Assembly: GCF_964656455.1 (NCBI RefSeq)
Contig: NC_135720.1
Location: 100,762,696 to 100,826,695 of the forward strand
DNA: 64,000 nucleotides
Reading direction: 5' to 3'
DNA from: Halichoerus grypus
Taxonomy: Eukaryota > Chordata > Mammalia > Carnivora > Phocidae
Positions 25,290-35,619 of this stretch are shown here, piece by piece. A program made the translations under genes and the position numbers. The stretch's first letter is position 1; every line of letters begins with the position of its first letter. Under the pieces are notes generated by a model, which was given only the letters and a program-made list of their open reading frames with translations, was not told the DNA's origin and did not search any database.

Positions 25290-25687
25290 CTAGTCTGTTC
25301 ATGTCTTCAGCCCATTTCTTGATTGGATCATCCGTTCTGTGGGTGTTGATTTTAAGAAGTTCTTTATAGATTTTGGATACTAGCCCTTTATCTGATATGT
25401 CATTTGCAAATACCTTCTCCCATTCTGTCAGTTGTCTTTTGGTGTTGTTGACTGTTTCTTTTGCTGTGCAGAAGCTTTTTATCTTGATGAGGTCCCAATA
25501 GTTCATTTTTGCCCTTGCTTCCCTGGCCTTTGGTGATGTTTCTAGGAAGAAGTTCCTGCAGCTGAGGTCGAAGACATTGCTGCCTGTGTTCTCCTCTAGG
25601 ATTTTGATGGACTCCTGTCTCACATTGAGGTCTTTCAACCATTTTGAGTCTATTTTTGTGTGTGGTGTAAGGAAACGGTCCAGTTTC

Positions 25688-25693
25688 ATTCTT
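25688..25693. repeat. 6-bp target-site duplication, left copy (LTR)
   Basis: ATTCTT directly abuts the TG at 25694. The matching copy is at 26364-26369. The undisturbed L1 would carry this hexamer once. Confidence 0.93.
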
Positions 25694-25813
25694 TGCCGGA
25701 GTCCAGCTCCAGCCGGGGTGGGTCTCTCATAGGAAAGGACGGCGTCAGCGAATGAGGAGACACAAACGCAGGGTCAGGGTGCAAGCATCTCCTCCTGACA
25801 GCCTTGGAGGAAC

Positions 25814-25823
25814 TTTATTTATA
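25814..25823 (-). promoter_or_regulatory. Overlapping TATA box and poly-A signal of the LTR
   Basis: The minus strand reads TATAAATAAA. TATAAATA (25816-25823) can serve as TATA box and AATAAA (25814-25819) as polyadenylation signal, sharing bases. If both are used, the R region would be very short. Confidence 0.65.
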
Positions 25824-25933
25824 TGTTAGGATTTTTTTGTTTTTCCATACTTTCATAACATGTGATTATGTTTTTTCACAATTGATTGAGATAATCTTAG
25901 ATCATTTTTTTTGATTGCAGACAGAGCCTTCTT

Positions 25934-26320
25934 TTATTTTTCCTTTGTAATGATTAACATGACCTTTATTGATTTCCGCTTATTGACTTTTGCTAAAACT
26001 AGAAAACAATACGCAAAGAGAAAGGTGCTAGACAGAGCGTGACCATCTTGATATTTTGTTCTATAGCGCAGGAAATATAGTGAACTGTGGAACAGCCTGA
26101 GCTGTTCCTTTCTTAGAATCTTGCCGCTTCTGAGGCGCCTGGGGGGCCTCGTGGAATTCGTTTCATTATGATTGCTTAGACAGGCGTAACTAAGATGAGT
26201 AGTCACTTTATCATGAAACCCCAGAAATATTCCCACAGTTATAAAGATTGCCATAAACAAAATGAAAGAGAATAGCAGGAGCCAGCTGTGGAGTCTCCTG
26301 TTTTCAGGATCGTCCCCCAT
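25934..26320 (-). CDS. 128-codon ORF filling the LTR U3, membrane-protein-like
   Basis: The frame starts 43 nt inside the LTR and stops about 110 nt before the TATA-like box, so it occupies most of U3. Seen directly: a short N-terminus with an RR pair (residues 8-9) and a strongly hydrophobic stretch at residues 13-35. Two N-glycosylation sequons follow (N52-E-T, N55-S-T), then a basic cluster RRLR at 61-64 that fits RXXR, and a second hydrophobic stretch near residues 95-112. Known: MMTV-type LTRs encode a type II membrane superantigen in U3, usually about 320 residues. Inference: position and topology are similar, but this ORF is much shorter and I recognise no sequence homology. It may be a relic, an unrelated accessory ORF, or chance, since unrelated open frames of 120-139 codons occur elsewhere in this window. 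Confidence 0.4.
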   Translation of the reverse strand: MGDDPENRRLHSWLLLFSFILFMAIFITVGIFLGFHDKVTTHLSYACLSNHNETNSTRPPRRLRSGKILRKEQLRLFHSSLYFLRYRTKYQDGHALSSTFLFAYCFLVLAKVNKRKSIKVMLIITKEK

Positions 26321-26363
26321 ACTTGGACTTTGTCAAACAGCATGAGTAGCTTGGCTCGCGCCA

Positions 26364-26369
26364 ATTCTT
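26364..26369. repeat. 6-bp target-site duplication, right copy (LTR)
   Basis: ATTCTT follows the last LTR base at 26363. L1 ORF2 sequence then resumes in register. Confidence 0.93.
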
Positions 26370-29357
26370 CTGCTTGTGGCTGTCGTTTTCCCAACACCAT
26401 TTGTTGAAGAGACTGTCTTTTTGCCATTGGACATTCTTTCCTGCTTTGTCAAAGATTAGTTGACCATAGAGTTGAGGGTCCATTTCTGGGCTCTCTATTC
26501 TGTTCCATTGATCTATGTGTCTGTTTTTATGCCAGTACCATACTGTCTTGATGATGACAGCTTTGTAGTAGAGCTGGAAGTCCGGAATTGTGATGCCGCC
26601 AGCTTTGCTTTTCTTTTTCAACATTCCTCTGGCTATTCGGGGTCTTTTCTGGTTCTATACAAATTTTAGGATTATTTGTTCCATTTCTTTGAAAAAGTGG
26701 ATGGCATTTTGATGGGGATTGCATTGAATGTGTAGATTGCTTTAGGTAGCATTGGCATCTTCACAATATTTGTTCTTCCAATCCATGAGCATGGAACATT
26801 TTTCCATTTGTTTGTGTCTTCCTCAATTTCTTTCATGAGTATTTTATAGTTTTCTGAGTCCAGATTCTTTGTCTCTTTGGTTAGATTTATTCCTAGGTAT
26901 CTTATGGTTTGGGGTGCAATTGTGTATGGGATCGACTCTTAATTTCTCTTTCTTCTGTCTTGTTGTTGGTGTATAGGAATGCCACTGATTTCTGTGCATT
27001 GATTTTCTATCCTGCCACTTTACTGAATTCCTGTATGAGTTCTAGCAGTTTCGGGATGAAGTCTTTTGGGTTTTCCACATAAAGTATCATATCATCTGCA
27101 GAGTGAGAGTTTGACTTCTTCTTTGCCGATCTGGATGCCTTTTCTTTTTGTTGTCTGATTGCGGTGGCTAGGACTTCTAATACTATGTTGAATAGCAGTG
27201 GTGATAGTGGACATCCCTGCCGTGTTCCTGACCTTAGGGGGAAAGCTCTCAGTTTTTCCCCATTGAGAATGATATTCGCTGTGGGTTTTTCATAGATGGC
27301 TTTTATGATATTGAGGTATGTACCCTCTATCCCTATACTCTGAAGAGTTTTGATCAAGAGAGGATGCTGTACTTTGTCAAATGCTTTTTCTGCATCTATT
27401 GAGAGAATCATGTGGTTCTTGTTCTTTCTTACATTAATGTATTGTATCACATTGATTGATTTGCGGATGTTGAACCAACCTTGCAGCCCAGGGGATAAAT
27501 CCTACTTGGTCATGGTGAATAATCCTTTTAATGTACTATTGAATCCTATTGGCTAGTATTTTGGTGAGAATTTTTGCATCCATGGTCATCAAGGATATTG
27601 GTCTGTAATTCTCCTTTTGGATGGGGTCTTTGTCTGGTTTGGGGATCAAGGTAATGGTGGCCTCATAAAATCAGTTTGGAAGTTTTCCTTCCATTTCTAT
27701 TTTTTGGAACAGTTTCAGAAGAATAGGTATTAATTCTTCTTTAAATGTTTTTTAGAATTCCCCTGGGAAGCCATCTGGCCCTGGGCTTTTGTTTTTTGGG
27801 AGATTTTTGATGACTGCTTCAATTTCCTTAGTGGTTATAGGTCTGTTCAGGTTTTCTATTTCTTCCTGATTCAGTTTTGGTAGTTTGTCCATCTCTAGGA
27901 ATGCATCCATTTCTTCCAGATTATCTAATTTGCTGGCATATAGTTCCTCATAATAGGTTCTTGTAATTGTTTGTATTCCTTTGCATTGGTTGTAATCTCT
28001 CCTCTTTCATTCATGATTTTATTTATTTGGGTCATTTCTCTTTTCTTTTTGATAAGTCTGGCCAGGGGTTTATCTATCTTGTTAATTCTTTCAAAGAACC
28101 AGCTCCTAGTTTCGTTGATCTGTTCTACTGTTCTTTTGGTTTCTATTTCACTGATGTCTACTCTGATTATTATTTCTCTTCTCCTGCTGGGTTTAGGCTT
28201 TATTTGCTGTTCTCTCTCCAGCTCCTTTAGGTGGAGGGTTAGGTTGTGTACTTGAGACCTTTCTTATTTCTTGAGAAAGGCTTCTATTGCTATATACTTT
28301 CCTCTTAGGACTGCCTTTGCTGTATCCCAAGATTTTGAACAGTTGTGTTTTCATTTTCATTTGTTGCCATGAATTTTTTAAATTCTTCTTTAACTTCCTG
28401 GTTGACCCATTCATTCTTCAGTAGGATGCTCTTTAGCCTCCATGTATTTGAGTTCTTTCTGACTTTCCTCTTGTGGTTGAGTTCTAGTTTCAAAGCATTG
28501 TGGTCTGAAAATATGCAGGGAATGATCCCAGTCTTTTGGTACTGGTTGAGACCTGATTTGTGACCAGGATGTGATCAATTCTGGAGAATGTTCCATGAGC
28601 ACTAGAGAAGAATGTGTATTCTGTTGCTTTGGGATGGAATGTTCTGAATATATCTGTGAAGTCCATTTGGTCCACTGTGTCATTTAAAGTCTTATTTCCT
28701 TGTTGATCTTTTGCTGATGATCTGTCCATTTCAGTGAGGGGGGTGTTAAAGTCCCCCACTATTATTGTATTGTTGTCGATGTGTTTCTTTGCTTTTGTTA
28801 TTAATTGGCTTATATAATTGGCTGCTCCCATGTTAGGGGCATAGATATTTACAATGTTAGATCTTCTTGTTGGATAGACCCTTTAAGTAGGATATAGTGT
28901 CCTTCCTCATCTCTTATTATAGTCTTTGGTTTAAAATCTAACTTCTCTGATATAAGGATTGCCACCCCAGCTTTCTTTTGGTGTCCATTAGCATGGTAAA
29001 TGGTTTTCCACCCCTTCACTTTCAAGCTGGGGGTGTCTTTGGCTCTAAAATAAGTCTCTTGCAGACAGCATATCAATGGGTCTTATTTTTTTATCCAATC
29101 TGATACCCTGTGTCTTTTGATTGGGGCACTTAGCCCATTTACATTCAGGGTAACTATTCAAAGATATGAATTTAGTGCCATTGTATTGCCTGTAAGGTGA
29201 CTGTTACTGTATATTGTCTGTGTTCCTTTCTGGACTATGTTGCTTTTAGGCTCTCTCTTTGCTTAGAGGACCCCTTTCAATATTTCTTGTAGGGCTGGTT
29301 TGGTGTTTGCAACTTCCTTTTGTTTTTGTTTGTCCTGGAAGCTTTTTATCTCTCCTT

Positions 29358-30157
29358 CTATTTGCAATGACAGTCTAGCTGGATATAGTATTCTTGGCGC
29401 ATATTTTTCTCCTTTAGTGGTCTGAATATATCCTGCCAGTTCTTTCTGGCCTGCCAGGTTTCTGTGGATAGGTCTGTTGCCAATCTAATGTTTCTACCAT
29501 TGTAGGTTACATATCTCTTCTCCCGAGCTGCTTTCAGGATTTTCTCTTTGTCTCTGAGACTTGTAAGTTTTACTATTAGATGTCAGGGTGTTGACCTATT
29601 TTTATTGATTTTGAGAGGTGTTCTCTGTGCCTCCTGGATTTTGATGCCTGTTTCCTTCCCCAAATTAGGGAAGTTCTCTTCTATAATTTGCTCCAATATA
29701 CCTTCTGCCCCTCTCTCTCTTTCTTCTTCTTCTGGGATCCCAATTATTCTAATGTTGTTTCATCTTATGATATCACTTACCTCTTGAATTCTGCCATCGT
29801 GATCCAGTAATTGTTTATCTCTCTTTTTCTCAGCTTCTTTATTTTCCATCATTTGGCTTTCTGTATTACTAATTCTCTCTTCTGCCTCATTTATCCTAGC
29901 AGTTAGAGCTTCCATTTTTGATTGCACCTCATTAATACCCTTTTGATTTTGACTTGGTTAGATTTTAATTCTTTTATTTCTCCAGAAAGGGTTTCTCTAA
30001 TAACTTCCATACTTTTTTCAAGCCCAGCTAGTATCTTTAAAATCATGATTCTGAACTCTAGTTCCGACATCTTACTAATGTCCGTATTGATTAGGTCCCT
30101 GGCAGTCGGTACTGCCTCTTGTTCTTTTTGTTGAGGTGATTTTTTCCGTCTTTTCAT
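29358..30157 (-). pseudogene. Decayed L1 ORF1 (RNA-binding chaperone)
   Basis: L1 ORF1 protein is a trimeric coiled-coil RNA-binding protein that packages L1 RNA. The likely start is the ATG at 30157 (MKRRKKSPQQKEQE). A coiled-coil-like stretch follows, with LAGLEKSMEVIRETLSG and then KELKSNQVK. The first frame ends at 29903 after a frameshift. Text continues in another frame (NEAEERISNTESQMMEN, then IRIIGIPEEEE) and a stop lies near the NNIRI motif. The C-terminal RNA-binding part is traceable to about 29358 (QARKNWQDIFRPLKE). It is not translatable as one protein. Confidence 0.85.
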
Positions 30158-31809
30158 TTTGTCCAGAGGAGAATAGATGAATGAGAGAACAAAATGTTAA
30201 CAGGGTAACAAGGTCCCCAGAAAATAAACAAATCAGAAAAGACCTGAAACTGGGGGAAAAGAAAGGGAAAGAATGAAAAAAGAAAAAAAGAAAAAAAAAG
30301 AAAAAGATAAAAACAAACAAAAACAAAACAAAAAAAACAGAATATGATCAAATATGATCAGACTGGTGCATAGATCAGTGCCACACACTAGATTTTGGGC
30401 GTATTTTGGTCTGTTAGAAGAAAGTGCCTCCCAAAATTTTAAAGAAAGAAAAACTTATATATGTACAAAAATAAGGGTTAATACAATGAAGGGATGGAAT
30501 ATGGCTGTAATGATGAAAATTATAAAAGATTTTATAAAAGGAATTGATAAGAAGTTGGTTGAAAAAGAAGAGGATTAAAAAAAAAAAAGGGAGAGAATGT
30601 GATCAGGCAAGAGACTAGAACAAAGCCATACACTAGAGATTTAGGGTATATTTTGATCTGTTAGAAGAAACTGTATCTCAAAGTTTTAAAGAGAGAACAA
30701 TTTATGTATATACACCAAAAATAAGGGTAACTACTATGAAGGGATAGAACATGACTGTAAAAATGAAAAATAAAAATTATTTTTTAAAAAAGGGATTGAT
30801 AAGATGTTGGTTGAAAAAGGGAAAAAGAAAAATGCAAAAAAAAAGTTAAAAAAAATTAACTTTGAAAGACTAAAGAATCATGGTAAAAAAGCCATGGATT
30901 CTATGTGCAGTATTCCTCTAGCGCTGGAGTTCTGCCATTCTCACTGATCGGTAAATTTGGTCTTGGCTGGCTGTTCTCGCTGATTTTCTGGGGGAGGGGC
31001 CTGTTGTCATGGTTCCCAAATGTCTTTGCAGGAGGCAGAATTGCCCCGCCCTTGCCCGTCTGGGCTAAGTAATCTGCTCAGGTTTGCTCTAGGGAGCTTT
31101 CGTTCCCTGCAAGCTTTCCGTTTGGCTTTGGAGGCGGCCTGTGACCGAACGTTTCTATCTCCGGCACGCGACCCCATGTGGAGTTTCCAAACCCAGCAGA
31201 TCCCTGCAGTGGGCTCCTGCACCGCTCCTCCCAGGGAAGGAAGGGGAGTCTCCCCAGATCTGCCACTTGTTGGGTCCCTGCTGGAAGAGCAGTGGCCCGA
31301 CTGTGCCACAGATCATGGTTTAGGGCAACACTGAGCTGAGAGCCTGCGCCTCGGCTCTGTCTCTGCAGCTGGCTTCCCTGCTTCGATACCTGGGAGCTCT
31401 GCCACACTCAGGCACCCTCGGTCTTTCTGTGACCCCGAGGGTCCTGAGACCACACTGTCCCGTGAGGCTTCCACCCCCCGCTTAGCCACTGGAGCGACAT
31501 CCCTCAGCGGAGCCGACTTCTAAAAGTTCCAATTTTGTGCTCCTGGGCTCTATCACTTGCCAGAAGTGGCTGATGGAGGTCCCCTCCCCCGCCATCTATC
31601 CTCCCAAATATTGCGTCGGATTCACTTCTCCACACCTCCTACCTTCCAGAAAGTGGAAGCTTTTCTGTTCGTAGAGCTGCTGCTAATCTTTTCTTCGATC
31701 TCCTGTTGAGTTCGTAGGTGTTCAGAATGGTTTGATCCCTATCCAGCTGAATTCCTGGGACCAGATGAAATCCAGGTCGTCTACTCCTCCGCCATCTTGC
31801 TCCGCCCCC
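30158..31809 (-). promoter_or_regulatory. L1 5' UTR with internal promoter region
   Basis: In minus-strand order there is a GC- and CpG-rich block (31809-30900), the richest in the window. An A/T-rich segment (30900-30158) with a tandem duplication follows. The 5' UTR of L1 carries its RNA polymerase II promoter; antisense promoter activity is known for some L1 5' UTRs. Several 60-109-codon frames on both strands at 31007-31407 are side effects of GC richness. Confidence 0.8.
30351..30850. repeat. Two diverged tandem units of about 245 bp in L1 5' UTR
   Basis: Unit 1 (30351-30595) and unit 2 (30596 to about 30850) share the same order of motifs. These are ATGATCAG, CACTAGA, TTTTGGTCTGTTAGAAGAAA/TTTTGATCTGTTAGAAGAAA, AAAATAAGGGT, TGAAGGGAT and TTGGTTGAAAAAG. 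Differences are scattered throughout. Confidence 0.9.
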
Positions 31810-32628
31810 CTCTCATGCGTTTTAAATAGGACTAACCTCTTACAATCTTAGAGCATGTAGAAATTTACATTTTCAAAGAAAATTATTTTGTTTTCTATGA
31901 ATTAATGGCCAATTTATCCACAAATTCCAGAACAAAATATGAATTTAAAGCACTCAAAATGACTGCTTGGAATTTACTTCATTTCACTCATAGAATCAGA
32001 GTGAAAGCACTTGGTAATTTTGCTTGGTCATAGGGCTTTAGAAAAATTGACTTTCGGTGTTGATGAAATAATATTTTAGATGACAAATATTGGCAGGAGG
32101 ACAATCTACTCTGCTAACATTGAAGAAAGCATTTTCATCTTCAGGTTTAGTCAGAAATCTTTGGAAGGATGAAATTTGCAAAATGACTGCTTTGTGACTT
32201 TGCAAGATGGCGTTAACCTTTGATGACTCTGAATGCCAACATCTTAGATGATAATTCCTTTGGTTTAAAAAGTCAGAAGGAAATAGAATGTCAATTGTAC
32301 GATAGATTAAATTGAGGAAAGCTCACATTAAAATTCTGAATTCTACCAAAAAATAATAAAAATCCTAGAACAGTTCTCATTCCCAGGGAAATGCGCCATA
32401 TGTCCTCTAAAACACAGGCAGAACCAAGTACATTAAGAGAACAATTAAAGCACTGTCCCGCAGTGATGAAATATCAGTTCCTCGCCTGTGACAATTTTTT
32501 ATTTTACTTGGTTTCTTTCATAAAACCAGTTATTTATTTATTGTTTTCATGGTTTATAAAGGTAAAACTTAAGATTGATTTACGATAACAAAAATGGATT
32601 GCCTTTAGGAAATATATGTTTATTATGT
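31810..32628. other. Unannotated DNA right of the L1 5' end
   Basis: No gene or repeat is recognised. Any antisense transcript from the L1 5' UTR would enter this stretch. Confidence 0.45.
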
Positions 32629-32644
32629 TCAAGTTCAGTGTTTT

Positions 32645-32849
32645 TTTTTTTTTTTTTTTTTAAAGATTTTATTTATTTATTTGAGAGAGAGAGAATGAGA
32701 GACAGAGAGCACGAGAGGGAAGAGGGCAGAGGGAGAAGCAGACCCCCTGCCGAGCAGGGAGCCCGATGTGGGACTCGATCCTGGGACTCCAGGATCATGA
32801 CCTGAGCCGAAGGCAGTCGCTTAACCAACTGAGCCACCCAGGCGCCCCA
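32645..32849 (-). mobile_element. CAN-SINE, minus strand, perfect duplication
   Basis: A complete SINEC has a 22-base T tail at the left. The 16-bp target TCAAGTTCAGTGTTTT is repeated exactly at 32629-32644 and 32850-32865. The body is close to consensus, so the insertion is young. Confidence 0.97.
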
Positions 32850-33169
32850 TCAAGTTCAGTGTTTTATTATATCAATTTTTTATTAACATGTAATCCCTGA
32901 AGATCTATTATTTTGTTGAAAATATTCAATTGCCTGACAGAAGGAAATGAACTATAGGCAGAGGAATGAAGTGAAAGAGTTAATAAGTAATGTGGTATCA
33001 TCTGCATGGCATATATGGGAATAAGATAATTTTCACACTGATAATCAGTTGATACATCATAAGATAACCCATGGATGTACCACATATCAAATTCTATTCT
33101 TTGCTATTACCTGGATGTCTTTTGCATAATATCAAATTGAGTTTTCAAGGCCATATTTAAATTAAGTAG

Positions 33170-33450
33170 ATGATATAGCATTTTGGTTAAAAATGTGGGC
33201 TATAAAATATTGCTTTCAAACACTGGCTGCAACTCATGCCATTAGTATATGCACACACACTTTACTTAACTCTTTAATTTTTAATTTCCTTCTTTAATGA
33301 AGAAATTCATAGAATTTTATTTTTAAGATTTTGGTGTTGTGTGTGTGTATATTAAATGGAATGAACCCTGAACCATGTAGAAAAGTATCTGACACATAGT
33401 GACTAACATGCAGTAAAAATTAGCCTATTTTATCATCATCATCATCAACT
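33170..33450 (+). repeat. MIR SINE, nearly full length, plus strand
   Basis: It follows the MIR order: ATAGCATTTTGGTTAAAAATGTGGGCT (tRNA-derived head), then a 'TTACTTAACTCTTTAATTTTTAATTTCCTTC' core. A GTATCTGACACATAGTGACTAACATGCAG-like 3' part comes last. Motifs are quoted here in outline only; it is strongly diverged. Confidence 0.8.
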
Positions 33451-33600
33451 TTTGGTTTATATTAAGTTTTAAGGTGCTCAGGTTTTATTGCTTACATGGT
33501 AATAAGAAGCAAGGCTTAGGCCCATTCACATGAGAGTGAAACTTGGATATAAGACTCTCATGTAAAGCCCAGAAACTTAAATAAGTAAGTAAGTCAATAG

Positions 33601-33631
33601 ATGATTGATTGATAGATGATGATGATAGATG

Positions 33632-33662
<31 letters not shown>

Positions 33663-33690
33663 GATAGATAGCTATAGATAGATGATAGAA
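33601..33690. repeat. GATA/TAGA microsatellite, compound
   Basis: A core of about eight uninterrupted GATA units is flanked by GATT, GATG and GCTATAGA variants. It is probably length-variable. Confidence 0.95.
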
Positions 33691-35524
33691 AATTTTTAAA
33701 AGATCATTAGTAAGAAGACACAATAATGAAGGTGCTCCTGCTCAGCCACAGGATGTATAGTTTTGAGCTGAACTAGATCTCTCCTCCACCTCCTTTTTTC
33801 TTAATAGTGCTTTTAGTGAGATGTACTTAAGTGTATTTTGCATTTATCCTGCTTTTTTTCTAAATCTTTTTCCCATGAACTTTAATTATCTTTGAGAATT
33901 TTTCATCTGTTATCTTTTATTAACAAATTATAAAACCAAAGTTTTATAAATCCACCTCTGATCAAGTTTTTATATCCCCTGCTGGGCTGTTTATATTACC
34001 TTCTTGTAAGTTTTTATTCAGGCACAACTGCTCATTCATACATCAAGTTATCTTGTCTGGTTTTATATAAAATTTAGGGAGAGAGTTTGAAACTCTGGGA
34101 GATGTATCTTTCTTTAGAGGGGATTTAGTTTGCTTCTGGAAGGCAGTTATGCAAGTATATCTGTCAATTCCATAACAACTTAAATGAATCATGAACTTCA
34201 GTGATTCAAAGCTGGTTAGCAGTCATTGTGAGGTCTGGTAACATTTCTGTATAATTTTTCACCCAGGGTGGAAGTTTTCTGAGTATTCCACTGGAGAGCC
34301 TGGTTATTGACCAGAGCTCTTCCCACTTGAGGTGGCCTCAGCTCTAATTGTGCCCTAAGGCTGAGGAGTGTGTAGAAATCTTTGTTCAGCTTCTTAGCCT
34401 TTCAATGTCCATGTTCGCAATTGGCAGATGCACTTATTTTGTCCATATTTTCCACTTATTTTCAATGTGAGAGATACGTAAATGAAATTGAAATCCAGAA
34501 GGAGGGGATAGAATAGATGAAACAATATTTAAAATGATAATAGCTGAAAAATTTTCAATGATGGTTGAAGTTAATGGGCAAAAGATTCAGAACCCAAGCA
34601 GGAGATATGTAAAGAAAATATTGTCTTTATTAAATTGAAACTGTTGAAACACAAAATAGAGAGATACTCCATTTGCCACTAACACGTATCTTTTGGGCTA
34701 CACTGTCTTTGAAAATGATGTATTTTTTAGATGATAAAACACAAGACTTGTGTGTATGACTTAAGGAGGTTTAAATGAAGTACGTTATAAAGGCCATAAT
34801 TTAGTCCTAGGTCTTCCTCACTGAGTTGAAAGATGTCACAATATGCCCAGGGATGGTTTGATTTGGCAGTGGAGGGCCTGGGAGAATCATAAACTATTAC
34901 CGTTGAAGACTAATTTCCAAATAGAAGACTTTAGCATTAAGTTTTGCTCAAGTTATGAAAAGGAAGATGTGAAGGTTGGTGAAAATTTCAACGAGAACTG
35001 AACCCTAACCTAAAACCTAACAAATGGTAGAACTTTTAAATAACAATACTGGAGAAAGATTAGTTTTTCTGGAAGAAGGAAAGTTTTGAGAAGAAATTAG
35101 GAGTTAAAATAAGTATACCACATTCAGAGGAATATGGATCAACCATTTTAAGTGCAGTGGAGGGTTTGTGAAGAAGCCTTGAACATAACATTATGTAATA
35201 CAATGTTAAATGTAACATTGTATAATACAATTGAGCAATGTTCTAAAAGCACTAAAATGTCATAGCAAAAAATGGGCTTCAGTTTTCGGGGAGGCTTCCA
35301 TTTTAAGTAAAATGATTAGGATTATAGTTTTTATTTTATTGATTGGGATTATAGTTACAGAATTCTTTAGATGAATATATCTGGTTAACATTTTTAAACA
35401 ACTTCTGTATGTCAGGCACTGTGATCAGAAGTAAGAATGTAATCAAGGATACATTCTTAAATTTATTGTTCTGGTATCCCAAAGATGACAACTATCTAAA
35501 TCCAAATCTTTTCCACATGTCTTC
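33691..35524. other. Unannotated DNA
   Basis: No supported gene. The phrase TATGTCAGGCACTGTGATCAG near 35408 resembles a MIR end but is too short to call. Confidence 0.45.
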
Positions 35525-35619
35525 AAAGAAAGAAAGGGGAGAGATGGGGGGAGGGGAGCAGGGAGAAAGAAAAGGGGAGCAGGAGGGAGGAGAAGGGGAG
35601 GAGGAAGGGAGGGAGGAAA
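35525..35619. repeat. Polypurine (G/A-rich) tract
   Basis: About 95 bases are nearly all A or G on the plus strand, with only single T or C interruptions. Irregular GGGGA and GGGA units are present. Such tracts can form triplex DNA. Confidence 0.93.

Larger units (their letters stand above)
25694..26363 (-). mobile_element. Solo LTR of a betaretrovirus-like endogenous retrovirus
   Basis: On the minus strand the insert starts TGGCGCGAGC and ends ACTCCGGCA, giving the canonical TG..CA termini. It is 670 bp and flanked by a perfect 6-bp duplication ATTCTT, the length usual for class II (ERV2/betaretroviral) integration. A TATA-like box and AATAAA lie near the 3' side (25814-25823). About 120 bp of GC-richer R-U5 sequence follows. 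No internal retroviral region is present, so it is a solo LTR left by LTR-LTR recombination. The R-U5 part reminds me of MMTV-group LTRs; this is unverified. Confidence 0.88.
25290..29165 (-). pseudogene. L1 ORF2 remnant, split by an LTR
   Basis: ORF2 normally has about 1,275 codons with endonuclease, reverse transcriptase and C-terminal parts. Endonuclease text is at 28849-29076 (ICCLQETYFRAKDTP) and 28490-28831 (IVGDFNTPLTEMDRSS, SRIDHILVTNQ). The reverse transcriptase core is at 27007-27450, with [27 protein letters not shown] and the catalytic ADD of [12 protein letters not shown]. In that last motif S replaces the usual aromatic residue. C-terminal text is at 26304-26624 ([16 protein letters not shown]) and 25264-25689. 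Several frameshifts and stops, the LTR insertion and the missing 3' end make it inactive. Confidence 0.92.
25290..31809 (-). mobile_element. Carnivore L1 with full 5' UTR, 3' end missing
   Basis: The 5' terminus lies at about 31809, where the plus strand reads GCCATCTTGCTCCGCCC, the reverse of a G-rich L1 start. In minus-strand order follow the 5' UTR (31809-30158), ORF1 (30157 to about 29358), a short inter-ORF segment and ORF2 from about 29165. Homology stops abruptly near 25290, inside the 3' part of ORF2, with no poly-A tail. A solo LTR (25694-26363) splits ORF2. The sequence is closer to an active-type L1 than the copies at 8525 or 55712. Confidence 0.93.

Noticed and set aside
26239..26427. 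62-codon minus-strand ORF running from L1 into the LTR
   Set aside because: It is a chance fusion of L1 ORF2 and the LTR start across the insertion point.
31007..31407. Several overlapping 60-109-codon ORFs on both strands
   Set aside because: They sit in the GC-rich L1 5' UTR where stops are rare; they are not conserved proteins that I recognise.
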